DNA of 64,000 nt from Sorghum bicolor (lineage: Eukaryota; Streptophyta; Magnoliopsida; Poales; Poaceae): contig NC_012871.2 in assembly GCF_000003195.3 (NCBI RefSeq), positions 55,543,802 to 55,607,801 of the forward strand, given 5' to 3'. Below, piece after piece: positions 1 through 12,500 of this stretch. The notes below the pieces were generated by a model that did not search any database, had not been told where the DNA came from, and saw only the letters and a program-made list of their open reading frames with translations. The translations under genes were made by a program, and so were the position numbers. The first letter of the stretch is position 1. Each line of letters opens with the position of its first letter.

Positions 1-218
1 CTAGCACCCAGGACCCCATCCCTTCCGACCACACGATCGATCGCAATTCCCTTCACCACAACCGGTACCGCATTACGCCGCACAAAGCCCTCCAAGATCG
101 CAACCTCGCAAGAGACCTAGAAAACCTGAGACCGAAGAACAGTAGTTCCCCAAGAAAACCCCGATTCCAACCGCGCGGATCGCCTAAGAACTTGGGGATC
201 GGGATCGTGAGCTCTTAC

Positions 219-270
219 CGCTACTTCCTCCGGCATCTTTGTTGGCCGGGGTGGATCCTACGCAGCCCAT
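219..270 (-). CDS. Possible first coding exon of a minus-strand host gene (partial)
   Basis: On the minus strand an ATG at 270-268 opens a 17-codon exon beginning MGCVGS, which ends in a good donor (G|GTAAGAG) at 218. MGCxxS is a typical N-myristoylation/palmitoylation start, so a membrane-attached protein is possible. The upstream stretch (271-350) is GC-rich and runs in CCGCCG-type repeats, like a grass 5' leader. The rest of the gene would lie beyond the left edge; 1-218 would be intron, and I see no second exon in it. The reading is supported by a degraded similar segment at 52680-52850 that keeps the same exon/donor boundary. The protein family is not recognised. A longer open frame to 519 exists, but its upstream part is AT-rich and looks non-coding. 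Confidence 0.35.
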
Positions 271-534
271 GGGACGGGAGGCAGTCCGCCGCGTCGCAGC
301 GGCGGCGAGGGAGTAGGGTGTGGGGGCGGCGGCGCTGGCTTGGCTCGGGCTTGCCTTCCCACGAAAAGAAAACGAACTGAAAGCGACTGTGTTCCTTTTT
401 TTTTTATGTGGGATGGTTTTACTTGTGCTGTTAAGGCCTAACTCGTGGTGATTAGCTGAAGTGGCAAGATAACGACTTAACGACATCTTGCACTCCCATG
501 CACAGGGCCGTCTCAACAATTTCTAGGGCTCTTA

Positions 535-742
535 GGACACTCACAATACAGACTCTATCATAGAGTCTAAAGTTATTTATTACCTCGAACAATGTGGACT
601 TAGAGTCTAAATAAGACTTGGAGTCTTATTTTTTCTACCTCTTTCTTCAATATAAATATGCTGCCACATCAGCAAAATACCATAAATAATATGTAATTAA
701 GTGTCTTGGACTCTGTGATAGAGTCTTACATTGTGAGTGCCC
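535..742. mobile_element. MITE copy 1 (Tourist/PIF-Harbinger-like)
   Basis: A 208-bp element with terminal inverted repeats beginning GGACACTCACAATACAGACT and ending in the complement (ATTGTGAGTGCCC). It is flanked by TTA at 532-534 and 743-745, the usual target duplication of PIF/Harbinger elements. The inner part is AT-rich and has no coding capacity. The near-palindrome GACTCTATCATAGAGTC lies just inside each end. Confidence 0.75.
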
Positions 743-745
743 TTA

Positions 746-766
746 GGGCACTCACAATACAGACTA
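746..766. repeat. Orphan MITE end fragment
   Basis: A 21-bp piece matching only the terminal repeat of the flanking MITEs lies between copies 1 and 2. It is probably what is left of a third copy into or next to which copy 2 was inserted. Confidence 0.5.
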
Positions 767-972
767 GGCACTCACAATGCAAGACTCTATCATAGAGTCT
801 AAAGTTATTTATTACCTCGAACAATGTGGACTTGGAGTCTAAATAAGACTTGGAGTCTTATTTTTTCTACCTCTTTCTTCAATAAATATGCTGCCACATC
901 AGCAAAATACTATAAATAATATGTAATTAAGTGTCTTGGACTCTATGATAGAGTCTTGCATTGTGAGTGCCC
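767..972. mobile_element. MITE copy 2 (same family as 535-742)
   Basis: A second copy of the same MITE, about 206 bp and almost identical to copy 1 through the centre, in the same orientation. The right end is followed by TTA (973-975). The left end abuts CTA from the orphan end fragment. Confidence 0.7.
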
Positions 973-975
973 TTA

Positions 976-1334
976 GACAACCAAGACACTAAGGGCCCGA
1001 TAATCTAATATTTTAATATAACGATCAAAGGATATAGCACTATTAAAAAGAACTAACTTACAACGTATATTTAGTTTATATAAGAACAAATCATCTATCT
1101 TAACATCAGACTTGTTGTCATGAGAAAAAATAGTACAAAAATAATGCAACACTTTCGCTGATGCTAATATGGTCATGTAGAATGACTTAAAACAAATTAC
1201 CTACAGCCTGTTTGGCTCGATGAATTAAATAAATAATTATAAATAATTAATGGATCAACTATTTGCTACAATTGCTTGATGCTTGCAACCCTGTAAGAAT
1301 TAACTAATCACTTGTCGGATCAAATAAACACTAA
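976..1334. other. AT-rich intergenic stretch, nothing recognised
   Basis: No reading frame with coding character and no element ends recognised. Short AATTAATAAATTA-type runs occur at 1225-1330. Confidence 0.5.
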
Positions 1335-1668
1335 GGCTCTGTTTAGATTGGAGATGAAAATTTTTTGGGTGTCACATCGAATATGTCGGAAGGGGTTTTT
1401 AGATACTAATAAAAAAATAAATTACATAGCTCGTCAGGAACTGCAAGACAAATCTATTAAGCATAATTAATCTGTCATTAACACATGTGGGTTACTGTAG
1501 CACTTAAGGCTAATCATGGAGTAACTAGGCTTAAAAGATTCGTCTCGCGATTTTCAACCAAACTGTGTAATTAGTTTATTTTTTTATGTACATTTAATGT
1601 TCCATGCATGTGTCCAAAGATTCGATGGGATGGATGAAAAAATTTTAGGTAGGAAACTAAACAGGGCC
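1335..1668. mobile_element. MITE with GGCTCTGTTTAG / CTAAACAGGGCC ends
   Basis: A 334-bp non-coding element whose ends are complementary (GGCTCTGTTTAGATTGG at the left, ACTAAACAGGGCC at the right). TAA lies on both sides (1332-1334 and 1669-1671). The core carries motifs shared with the elements near 57.2, 57.7 and 58.4 kb (TTCGTCTCGCGATTT, TGCATGTGTCCAAAGATTCGATG). It belongs to the 'GGCCTTGTTTAG' MITE group that is abundant in sorghum-type genomes. Confidence 0.7.
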
Positions 1669-2263
1669 TAAAACTGCTGCAAGTACAGGCGCCTTACGCC
1701 CATGCGGCCAAGAGTATTAAATCACTTACATTTACACGAGATAGAGACCGAGGGATTGAGGGAAGGGAACACAGGATGGTGCTGGCCAAATAGTGGAACT
1801 GCGGAACGACCACAGCAGCAGCACGCTGTCACGTGAGCGCGAGTCAAAGGGACACACTTGTTGGTCGCCGCAGCCGCGCAAACTGAACCTTAACTCGACT
1901 CCGTATGGCTGGTATGGGCCAAGTAGGCAATACATATTATACTATAGATTCTATACTCATGGGTCCCTCAGCGTTATGGGCCCCCGACCGTCACACTAGC
2001 TGCCCTCCCCCCTAAGACGGGTATGTCCATGCATAGACACTAATTGTACTGTCATCTAAGAAGTATTATAGTAGGTTGTAAGCCGGCTAAATGTTGAGGT
2101 GGAGGAAAGAAGAGAGGAGAGGGAGGAGAAGCAGGATGTAACCTTACAACCAACTTAGACACAAAAATAAAAAAACTTTGTGAGAGAGATAAGTAGGTCA
2201 TATATTAATAGTGAATAGCTAACTATTGTATGGATGGGCTGGAAGAAGGTTGCAAGGAACCTT
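1669..2263. other. Intergenic stretch, nothing recognised
   Basis: No gene-like frame. A purine-rich run (GAGGTGGAGGAAAGAAGAGAGGAGAG) occurs near 2097-2130, within possible MITE-like sequence, but I could not place both ends. Confidence 0.4.
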
Positions 2264-3667
2264 TAAAAGGTCCAAATGGCTAGAGGAGGGGTGAATAGCC
2301 TATTTAAATTTTCTACAAACTTCACTAAGTAAGTGAGTTAGTAAAATAAATGACGAAGCAATTCTAGCACTAGCTCAACTAAACTATGCAAGCCACCTAT
2401 ACAAATTAGTACAAGGCTAAACAGTAAACCACAACAACAAGAGAAGGCTACACAACGACTCTACTCTAAACAAGAATTAAGCTACACAAGCTAAACAACT
2501 AGCAAGGTAAGCAAGTATGTAAAAGAGTGAAAAGCGATTGTTATACCGACGTTGTAGAGAAAAGATATATCCAATTAATCACACACAATCACAAGAAAGA
2601 ACCCTCGTCACAAGATGACATAGTTTTTTTACCGAGGTTCACTTGCTTTCTGGCAAGCTAGTCCTCGTTGTGGCGATACACCCACTTGATGGATCACGAG
2701 CTAATTAGCAATTCGAAGCCAAATCCTCAATAGGTGCCGCACATCCACTCACAAGATGGGGATCCTCCAAGCCACGAGCAATCCACTAGAGTAGCTAATT
2801 GCGATCTCCCGCGGGGAAGGCTCAAGAACCCCTCATAAATCACTTGGTGAGGCTCGAAACAATCTTCAATCACGAGCTCAACATCTTTGCTACTCCAAGC
2901 CGTCTAGGGCGTCGGAAAACACCCAAGAGTAACAAGAAATCCGCAGCAAACTCAAGAATCAAGTCCACTAGATGCAACTCACTAAGCAATGTACTTGAAT
3001 CTCACTGAATCTCACTAGGATTAGCAATCAAGCAAGGAGATGAGTGGATGGAGTGTTCTCTAGCTCAAAGTATGTCTCAAGTGTACCAAAGTGCAAGAGA
3101 AAACCCTCCAAGACTGGTCACCTTCTATTTATAAGCCCCCTCAACAAATAGAGTCGTTGGCTCTTTTACTAGGCAGGATACAGGGTCATCGGACGCACAG
3201 TAGGGAGCCACCGGACGTTGGAACCCTACGTTCGGTGCCCTGATAACGGCCACATGTCGTCCTTTTGAATTTTGCATGTCAATCTCTAACGGCTACATCC
3301 AAACCATTGGGCGCTGTCAAGTGAGCACCAAAAGCATTCGGTACTCACCGGATCCGTACGTAGAGAGAGTGTAAAATGCGCAGGGTCACCGGACGCTGAC
3401 CACTGGATGCTCTCCGGTGTGTCCGATGCTCTTGTTAGAAACGCTCGCAGATGTCTGTCTTCACCAGATGCACGAATAGTAAACACCCTACGTCCGGTGT
3501 TGAGCGTCCGATGTGCTCGACTCACTAGCGCCAGAGATAGACACCTCACCAGACGCACAGGTGCAGCGTCCAGTGCTACCAACACCTGCGTCCGGTGAGT
3601 GTTTCTCACCCACAACTTCACTAAGATTTCCACCGGTGCAATAGAAAATATGTGTTTCATTTTCTCA
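2264..3667 (-). repeat. Old copia-type LTR fragment A (minus orientation, truncated)
   Basis: Read on the minus strand this matches the intact LTR at 37550-39478 from about one quarter of its length to its 3' end. Shared marks are the terminal CCATTTGGACCTTT, the CAAGTGGGTGTATCGCCACAAC block, the TTATAAATAGAAGGTG TATA region and many CGTCCGG motifs (3180-3600). The first part of the LTR (roughly 500 bp) is missing. It abuts LTR fragment B head to head at 3667/3668. No 5-bp duplication was found at its outer end. Confidence 0.75.
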
Positions 3668-3957
3668 ACAGGGCACTACCATTGGTGGTGGACACTTGGT
3701 GGTGTTAGCACATTTGCAAAGGAGGTGGAGTTCCTAGGGTAGGGAGGGGTTTGGGTTCCTCTAGCGGGATTCGGCGCTTTTGAGAAAATGAAACATATAT
3801 TTTCTATTGCGTCGGTGGAAAGTTTAGAGAAGTTACGGGAGTGTTTCTCACTAAGAAAAACTCATCAAACACTGGTGTTGGTAGCACCGGACGCGCTCTG
3901 TGCGTCCGATGAGTGGTACTTGCTGAGGTGTACACACCAGACCCGCACACAGTAACA
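3668..3957 (+). repeat. Old copia-type LTR fragment B, segment 1 of 3
   Basis: Plus-strand LTR sequence of the same family, entering at the block GGTGGTGGACACTTGG, which corresponds to about position 415 of the intact LTR. It is broken at 3957 by the hAT element and resumes at 34928. The remaining segments are 34928-35934 and 39484-39670, which together reach the LTR 3' end (GGACCTTTCA). Confidence 0.75.
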
Positions 3958-3965
3958 TGAGCGAG
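3958..3965. repeat. hAT target-site duplication, left
   Basis: TGAGCGAG. Compare TGTGTGAG at 34920-34927 (6/8 identical). Confidence 0.6.
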
Positions 3966-4584
3966 TATACCTAGGCAGCAGGCCGGCCTGGCCCGGCACG
4001 GCATGACATCGGGCCGGCACGACATGTTGCCTAATTTGTCGAGGGGGCATGTCATGCCCTACGAGCCATGCCTTACCAGCCTGCGTGCCTAACCTCTAGC
4101 CCATCAAGCACGACAAAAATGGAGGACTAGGCCATTTTGCATACCGGGTTGGCCCATCAAGCACGACAAAAATGGAGGACTAGGCCAGCCCATAGCCCGT
4201 TGAACAGATAACATATCAATAAACATAGATTTAAAAGCAGATTTCAAATATATTCATCAGTTCATCACTTTATCAGTATAAAGATGACATTCAAACACAG
4301 TTACACAGATGACAGATGTAGAGAATAGATTTAGATATCAAAATGAGCTGTTTTGTGCAATGCTGCCTCATTAAAATCTACCTAGGTAAAACTGACCCTT
4401 GTGAGAAACCCTAGGTAGGAAAAAAGAGTGCAGCCAGCTCTAAATGTCTTAAGTCTTACTGTCTTAACAATATTATAGACCATTATTCAAATGTTCAAAT
4501 GAAAACTAAGCAAGTGAGTGAGGGACACTACCACTCTCAACTCACACAAAAGTACCAACACTCCTAGCAAACAAATGTCAATCT

Positions 4585-5407
4585 CTCACCCACCAGCACT
4601 AGTAGCCTCATCTACAACTTCAGGTTCATCCAGGAACAAATTCTCAAAGGCATCTTCAATTTCCTTGGTTTCAGGAGCTTGATGTTGCTCTCTCTTCTCT
4701 TCTAGCTCCTAGTCCTTCAACAATGTTAGCATCTCCACATGTTCGGGTTTCATGCTTCAGCGTCGTTCTTCTAGGATCCTGCCTGATAAACTGAAACAAG
4801 ACTCTGAAGAACAAGTGGAAACAAGAACTGACATGATATCTCTGGCCATAATAGCCAAGATGGGATAGGTTAATTTGTGATCATGCTACCACAGGATAAT
4901 GTCAAAACCATCCTCATAAGAAGTTATGTAGTCGCTATCCAAATAGCTTGCAAGTTCAGAAGCAGTAGATTGAGAAGAAGATCAGGCAGTTGAAGGACCA
5001 CGTAGATATGATCCTCCAAAAATTCTCCCCCAAGCCTATTTTCTCTTACCTATGACTGAGGTAGGACCAGGAACTCTTTGATTCTTGGCTGCACCAAACT
5101 TTCTCGAATATTTCTCAAACAATTTATGCAACTCAGTTTTCACATCAGCATAGTAAGCAGTGTAATCAGTACCACTAGATTCATGAAGTAAATGGAGGAC
5201 CCTTTGCATACCTATGAGCTTAGCTCTAGGGTCAAGAATGAATGCAAATGAATAGGAATGTCCTTCCAATACTTAAGAAATTTACTCTACATAGGAAACA
5301 CAAAGGCTCTCAGATTAAGATCTCTTTCACAAGCAGGCAAATGGGTTGCAATCTCCAGAACATGGTGTAGCACAAGAGGACTGATAGGATAATAAACACC
5401 AGACAGT
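4585..5407 (-). pseudogene. hAT transposase, C-terminal part (broken)
   Basis: The minus strand continues the transposase across the gypsy insertion. Adjacent to LTR1 it reads GVYYPISPLVLHHVLEIA, then a segment with FAFILDPRAKL and FEKYSRKFG. A C-terminal block follows with the features of the hAT dimerisation region (ASELASYLDSDY, HDHKLTYPILAIMARDIMS, SSESCFSLSGRILEERR). I see a frame change near 5250 and several in-frame stops (for example after SVIGKRK at 5036, within the tryptophan-histidine motif, and after LEERR). The family is the RICESLEEPER-like zf-BED/hAT group. It is not functional here. Confidence 0.8.
5403..5407. repeat. Gypsy target-site duplication, left (ACAGT)
   Basis: ACAGT directly precedes LTR1 and is repeated directly after LTR3 (32563-32567). 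No duplication brackets the middle LTR. Confidence 0.9.
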
Positions 5408-6452
5408 TGTCGAGGGTATCGGTAAGGGGTACCCTCAGCGACGCGCATTATGAGATTGCCCGTACGAAGGTCGAGACCCTCAATTCGACGCTCTGATCTT
5501 ACGTATGCGCCGCCATCGACGGTCGCAGCCTCGAAGACGGAAATAGCGTCGAGCGAATCGGTCAGGGCTCGAGCGACGACTGCCGTCGAAAACGGAAGCG
5601 GGCTCGAGCGAACCGAGAGGCGTCGGGCGCAAGGACACTGTCCGCCGCCTGACGCGCGCACGCGGGCCGGAGCATTAAATGCACCTGACGCTTCCCCACC
5701 TAACACACGGGTCACGGAAGGCGTGATAGGGAACAAGCTTCTGTCCCATCGTTCTTTTTGCAGCCTTCCCACCGAACGACCCAGGGCGTGTCAGGACGCA
5801 GGAAACAAGGATGGAACGTCTAATCGGGACCCCCTCGAGACACCCAAGGTCAGCGCTCCAGATATCAGCATATTACACGGCGTCCGACCCTCGACCGAAC
5901 AGGGTCCCTTCCTAGGGACAAGTTGGGCGTCGACTGACAACACCACAGCTACCCCGCCGGATCCGCCACCATACCGTACAAGCATGCGACCTCAGAACCA
6001 GCACAAGGCGGCTGGCAGGGCAGAACGCAGGAGCATGCGTAATCATCACCGGGCTATCAAGATGGGACGGCTCGAGGCCATGCCGTACGGAAGCCTCGAG
6101 TAGGTCAGCGCTCCATGCGGCTATCGATCCCTACTCTAACATCTACGCATGTACCCTGTGTCTCTCCTTGGAGCTATAAAAGGAGAAACTCAGGAATAGA
6201 AGGAGGGGACATCACAACACAAGACCACGCTCATACGTAGTAAAGCTCCACACTTCATACCACGCTTGTATTCGCCCCTGTACAAGCACTTAGGTGCAAG
6301 ATAATACAAACTCTCTCCCCCCGCTGGACGTAGGGCCTTCTCTTGCCCGAACCAGGATAAATCTCTGTGTCTTCTTGCATCACCATCCGGAAAAGGGAGC
6401 ACGCATACAAATTTACTCGTTGGTGTGACCCCCCGGGGGAAAAACACCGACA
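5408..6452 (+). repeat. Gypsy LTR1
   Basis: 1045 bp, starting TGTCGAGGGTATCGG and ending AAAACACCGACA. It has a TATA box (CTATAAAA, 6174-6181) and is followed by the primer-binding site. Its private difference from the other two is T in GAGCATGCG near 6036 (C in LTR2 and LTR3). Confidence 0.95.
6174..6181 (+). promoter_or_regulatory. TATA box in gypsy LTR1
   Basis: CTATAAAA within GGAGCTATAAAAGGAG, about 280 bp before the LTR end. Likely start of retroelement transcription. The same box is at 19123-19130 (LTR2) and 32284-32291 (LTR3). Confidence 0.7.
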
Positions 6453-6454
6453 GT

Positions 6455-6472
6455 TGGCGCGCCAGGTAGGGG
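6455..6472 (+). other. Primer-binding site, unit 1
   Basis: TGGCGCGCCAGGTAGGGG begins 2 nt after the LTR end. The leading TGG fits the CCA end of a tRNA. I did not assign the tRNA species. The identical site in unit 2 is at 19404-19421. Confidence 0.75.
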
Positions 6473-6510
6473 TCCTGCGTGTTTTTCATCGATTTCCCAC
6501 TCCTTTCCGG

Positions 6511-9500
6511 ATGGCTACTCTTGCCTCGCCGTTTCCGCGCTCCACGGTGATTTGGTTTGGGAGTCTCGAGTTCATGTCTACGGGCTCCGGCTACGACATG
6601 ATCTTGCTCTCAGTCAAAGGACCAGGAGGAGCCCGCGTTACGCCAGCACGGTTGAAGGCCCCGAGACGCCCTCATCACCACGCCTCCCCGCCTAAGAAGA
6701 GGCACGGACAGCACCACCGCGGCCCTTCTGCTTCAGCACGACCAACAACTCGTGCGAGGCAGGATGTGGGCCACAAGTCGGCAGCACCATGTGACGGAGC
6801 AACAAGTGCGACGACTCAGCACCGCGCGACGACGGGAGGGGACGCGTCTCGCGCCCTCTCCCCCACCGCAGCTAGGCTACTTCCACACGGGTTGTTCTCT
6901 CCAAGGGCGGCACTGCCGTTCGGAATGGACAACGCCGCGGCGTCGCTCGCCAGGACGATATGCCCAAACGCCCAGACGTACGTGGAAAGACCCATGGTCC
7001 TCCCACATAGCTCTGAAGCACGGCGGCCGGCGTCCGATCTGCCGGACCTTTCCCGAGTACGAGGCCTCCGTCGTCTAGGCCCTGGACGATACTCGATCAC
7101 CTCCCTCAGGCAACGATTGCTGGAGGAAGGACGTGGGTGTTTCTACGCCGCCGAACCGGACTCCGACTCCGAGACAGACAGCTATGACCCTACGAGGGAA
7201 TGTTATCACATCGACGGGGCGGTAGAAACTACTGACGAGACACGGGATGCTGCTGCGGGTGGTCGAGCCCCCGCGGCGCGAGAAGACCCCAGGACGCCTG
7301 GGAACGACGGACAAGTCGACCCCCCACCTCAGGAAGACAGAATCGCGCAGCTCGCGCAGCTGCGGGAGCTCAAAATGAAGCTCGACGAAGACCGCGAGCG
7401 CCTCGTCCTGCTCGAGCAAATCCTCGAACAAGACCTGCCCTACCCGCCGGGCGGAAGTGTCCGCAGACGCGCTCGAGAGGTACATCGACAAATCGTCGGT
7501 GACGCAGAGGCGGAGCAACCTGTCAGCCGTTTCCCTCGAGCAGGCCAGAATGTAGTGGCAGCGACGATGCTGCTACGTAACATGCCAGAGCCGTCGAATT
7601 CCCAGGCCCGACGCATTCGAGATGAAGTTCAGACATTGCTCCAGGTGGCAGCAGTTCAACAAGCCGAAAGTTCGGCGTCTCGACGACGAGGAGCTGCCAC
7701 AGAGAAGCGCGACGAACAGCCTCTAAACGAAGAGGAGGTGTCAGTCCATCAACAACCTCCCCCTCGAGGTAGAAAGACCGCTCTCATCCTCCCTGCCGAC
7801 AATCAGCGTCGACACGACGCGCGGCACGACATCAAAGAAAATAGACGCCGCCGGCACGGAGACGCGGAAGAACGTGGTTATAGCGCGCATCGCGGTGGGA
7901 GATACGACAGCGACGAGGACCGGGTGGCCCCCGAGCCACCGGGCCCGCGGGTGTTCAGCAGGGCGATTCGCAGCGTGCCCCTGCCCAATCCGTTTCGACC
8001 CCCGACCAGCATCGCGAAGTACAACGGAGAGACCAAACCAGAGTTATGGCTGGCCGATTTCAGGTTGGCCTGTCAGCTAGGTGGCGCTCGAGGTGATGAC
8101 CGAGCCATCATCAGACAGCTACCCCTTTTCCTCTCCGACACCGCCCGTCGATGGCTCGAGGAACTCCCTGCCAATCAGATCCACAACTGGGTTGATCTGG
8201 TCAGAGTCTTCGAGGGTAACTTCAAAGGGACCTACATACGGCCAGGGAACTCGTGGGACCTCAGTAAATGCAAGCAGAAGTCAGGAGAAACTCTTCGGGA
8301 GTACGCTCGACGCTTCTCGAAGCAGCGCACTGAGTTGCCGCACATCCCTGACCACGACGTCATCTTGGCGTTTGTCTCGGGCACCACCAGTCGAGACTTG
8401 GTGCGGGAATTAGGTCGCAATCGACCTCAGACTGTCGACGAGCTGATGGACGTAGTAGCTAACTACGCGGCAGGGGAGGAGGCAGTCGGCGCCTTCTTCA
8501 GCTCAGAAGGAAGAAAAGGCAAGCAGCCCATCGGTGAAGATGGGACTTCCAGTCGAGGCCTCAAGAAAAATAAAAAGAAGCAGAAAGTGTGGCAGTTCCA
8601 CCGGGAAGACTCAGATGACAACCTCGTCGCCGCCATGGGTCGAAAGAAGCCGCGAGGCCCTCCGGATGGAGGCATCTTCGACAAGATGTTGGAGGAGCCG
8701 TGCCCTTACCATAAGGGGGGCGCCAACCACAAACTCAAGGACTGTCGTATGCTGAGAAAGCATTTCGACGGTCAGGGGTTCAAAAAAGATACGCGTGATG
8801 ACTCCAAAAAAGAGAAGGCTGGCGGCAAGGAGGACAACAAAGATGACGACGGCTTCCCCGCCGTCCACGACTGCTACATGATCTATGGCGGGCCCTCGAC
8901 TCGGTTGACCACGAGGCAGCGCAAAAGGGAGCGTCGCGAAGTCTTTGCAGCAAGAATGGCGGTGCCCCAATACCTTAGCTGGTCGAGCACTCCCATCACT
9001 TTCGACCAAGAAGACCACCCTGACAAGGTAGTCGCCCCAGGCGTCTACCCGCTCGTCGTCGACCCCATCATCGTCAACACCCGACTATCGAAAGTGCTGA
9101 TGGATGGTGGCAGCAGCCTCAACATCATCTAACTCGAGACCCTCGATCTCCTCGGCATCGATAGAGGACGCCTCCAGCCAAGCGCCGGCGGTTTCCATGG
9201 CGTCGTACCACGGAAAAAGGCACTGCCAGTAGGTCGAATCGACCTACCGGTCTGCTTCGGCACGGCGGCCAACTTCAGGAAGGAGACCCTCACCTTTGAG
9301 GTGGTTGGGTTCCGAGGCACGTACCACGCCATCATCGGGCGCCCGGGCTACGCCAAGTTCATGGCTATACCCAACTACACATACTTGAAGCTGAAGATGC
9401 CTGGTCCCAAAGGCGTCATCACTGTCAGTTCCTCCTTCGAGCACGCGTACGAGTGCGACGTCGAGTGCGTCGAGTACGGGGAGGCGGTCGAGAGCTCCAC

Positions 9501-12500
9501 CGAGCTCGTTGCAAAGCTCGAGGCCATGGCCGCTGAGGCTCCAGAGCCTAAGCGTCATGCGGGCAGCTTCGAGGCGGCGGAAGGAACTAAGAAGATCCCG
9601 CTCGACCCCAACAACTCCGACGGCAAGGTGCTGACGATCAGCACCGACCTCGACCCCAAATAGGAAGCCGTGCTCGTCGACTTTCTCCGTGCAAATGCTG
9701 ATATGTTTGCATGGAGTCCCTCGGACATGCCAGGCATACCGAGGGAAGTCGCCGAGCACTCCTTGGAAATTCGAGCCGGTTCCAAGCCAGTGAAGCAGCG
9801 GTTGCGCCGATTCGACGAGGAAAAGCGCAAGATCATTGGCGAGGAAGTCCACAAGCTTTTGACGGCCGGATTCATCAAGGAGGTTCATCATCCTGACTGG
9901 TTAGCGAACCCTGTATTAGTTAAGAAAAAGAATGGGAAAATGAGGATGTGTGTCGATTATACTAGTTTGAATAAAGCATGTCCAAAAGTTCCCTTTCCAT
10001 TGCCACGCATTGATCAGATTGTCGATTCTACCGCGGGATGTGAAACCCTTTCTTTCCTTGATGCTTATTCTGGTTACCACCAAATAAAAATGAAAGAGTC
10101 CGACCAGCTCGCGACCTCTTTCATCACACCTTTCGGGATGTATTGCTACGTGACCATGCCATTTGGGCTTCGAAACGCGGGAGCCACGTATCAACGTTGC
10201 ATGCTCCACGTATTTGGCGAACATATAGGCTCAACGGTCGAGGCCTACGTCGACGACATTGTCGTCAAGTCAAAGCGACGAGGAGACCTGATCCAGGACC
10301 TCGAGGTTGCCTTCAGCTGCTTACGCACCAGCCGGATCAAGCTCAATCCTGAGAAGTGCGTTTTCGGCGTGCCTCGAGGCATGCTCCTAGGATATATCGT
10401 TTCGCAGCGCGGTATCGAGGCCAACCCCGAGAAAGTCTCGGCCATCACGAAAATGGGGCCAATCCGAGACATCAAGGGTGTGCAGAGAGTCACGGGGTGC
10501 CTGGCGGCTCTGAGCCGTTTCATCTCGAGACTAGGAGAAAAGGCATTACCATTATATCGACTCCTAAAGAAGGTCGAGCGCTTTTCTTGGACCCCCGAGG
10601 CCGAGGAAGCACTCGAAAAACTGAAAAAGACGCTGACCTCGGCACCAGTCCTGGTTCCACCTCAACCTGCAGAGCCGCTGCTCCTCTACGTCGCGTCGAC
10701 GACCCAGGTCGTCAGCGCGGCGGTGGTGGTCGAGAGGCAGGAGGAGGGACACGCGTTACCGGTTCAGAGGCCAGTATATTTCGTCAGCGAGGTGCTTTCG
10801 GAAACCAAAGCACGTTACCCCCAAATCCAGAAGCTAATTTATGCCGTAATCCTTGCCCGTCGCAAGCTGCAGCATTACTTCCTCGGCCACCCCATCACGG
10901 TGGTCTCGTCTTTTCCTTTAGGCGAAATAATCCAGAGCAAAGAAGCCACGGGAAGAATAGCAAAATGGTCCGTCGAGCTCATGAGTGAGACTCTCACTTA
11001 TGCGCCTCGAAAGGCCATCAAATCGCAGGCCCTGGTAGACTTCATCGCAGAATGGACGGACACCCAGCTCCCCCCAACCCAGGTCCAGGCGGAACTATGG
11101 ACGATGTATTTCGATGGGTCGCTCATGAAAACAGGAGCCGGAGCCGGCCTGCTGTTCATCTCACCCTTGGGCGTCCACATGAGGTACATAATCAGGATTC
11201 ATTTTGCCGCATCTAACAATGTCGCAGAATATGAGGCCCTCGTCAACGGTCTCAAGATCGCTATCGAGTTAGGAGTCCGACGCCTCGACGTCCGAGGCGA
11301 CTCCCAACTCGTCATCGACCAGGTAATGAAAACCTCGAGTTGCCACGACCCAAAAATGGAAGCGTACTGCAAGGAGGTCCGTCGACTCGAAGATAGGTTC
11401 CACGGCCTCGAGCTTGTCCATGTCGCTCGACGCTACAACGAGGCAGCCGACGAACTCGCCAAGATCGCATCTACCAGAGGCACAGTGCCGCCTGATGCAT
11501 TCTCAAAGGATCTTCACGAGCCATCCGTCGACCTAGGCACGGGGGCTGGCGTCGACACCACCATCGCCCAACCAACCAATGCTGTCGATGCGCTCTTGAT
11601 GGAGGAAGAGGTGATGGAGATTGAACGATGACCGGGGCGACCATTCGATTGGCGCACACCGTTCCTCGACTGCCTTATCCGCGGTGAGTTGCCAGAAGAC
11701 AAGACAGAAGCTCGTCGTATCGCTCGACGGGCCAAATCATATGTGATCTATGGCGAAGACAACGAGCTATATCGACGGAGCCCGACGGGGGTCTTACAAC
11801 GTTGCATCACCGTAGAGGAAGGCCGAAAACTCCTCGATGACCTGCACTCGGGGGCTTGTGGCCACCACGCCGCCCCACGGACCCTTGTAGGAAACGCTTT
11901 TCGGCAAGGCTTTTACTGGCCAACGGCCGTGGCGGATGCCATCGAGCTCGTACGCTCGTGTCATGGGTGCCAATTCTACGCCAAACAGACGCATCTGCCC
12001 GCCCACGCTCTTCAGATGATCCCCATCACCTGGCCGTTTGCGGTATGGGGGCTCGATTTAGTAGGACCTCTACAAAAGGCGAAAGGAGGGTATACCCATT
12101 TGCTGGTGGCCATCGACAAGTTCTCCAAATGGATCGAGGCTCGACCCATCACCAACATCCGCTCCGAGCAGGCCGTCCTTTTCTTCTCCGACATCATCCA
12201 TCGGTTTGGGATCCCCAATGTCATCATCACCGACAACGGCACCCAGTTCACCGGCAGAAAGTTCTTGGATTTCTGCGATCAGCATCACATCCGTGTGAAC
12301 TGGTCCGCAGTAGCCCACCCTCGAACTAACGGCCAGGTCGAGCGTGCCAACGGCATGATTTTGCAAGGACTCAAGCCAAGGATCTACAATCGATTGAAGA
12401 AATTCGGCAAGAAATGGGTCGAGGAGCTTTCCTCAGTCCTATGGAGCCTTAGGACAACGCCAAGCAGGGCCACAAAATACACCCCGTTCTTCATGGTCTA

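Noticed and set aside
5450..6103. 217-codon open frame inside the gypsy LTR (also 18399-19052 and 31560-32213)
   Set aside because: It lies wholly in the LTR, has no domain, precedes the TATA box, and is open mainly because of high GC content.
6367..6510. Upstream extension of gag into the LTR
   Set aside because: The frame is open there, but the segment covers the LTR end and the primer-binding site; the first ATG after these is at 6511.
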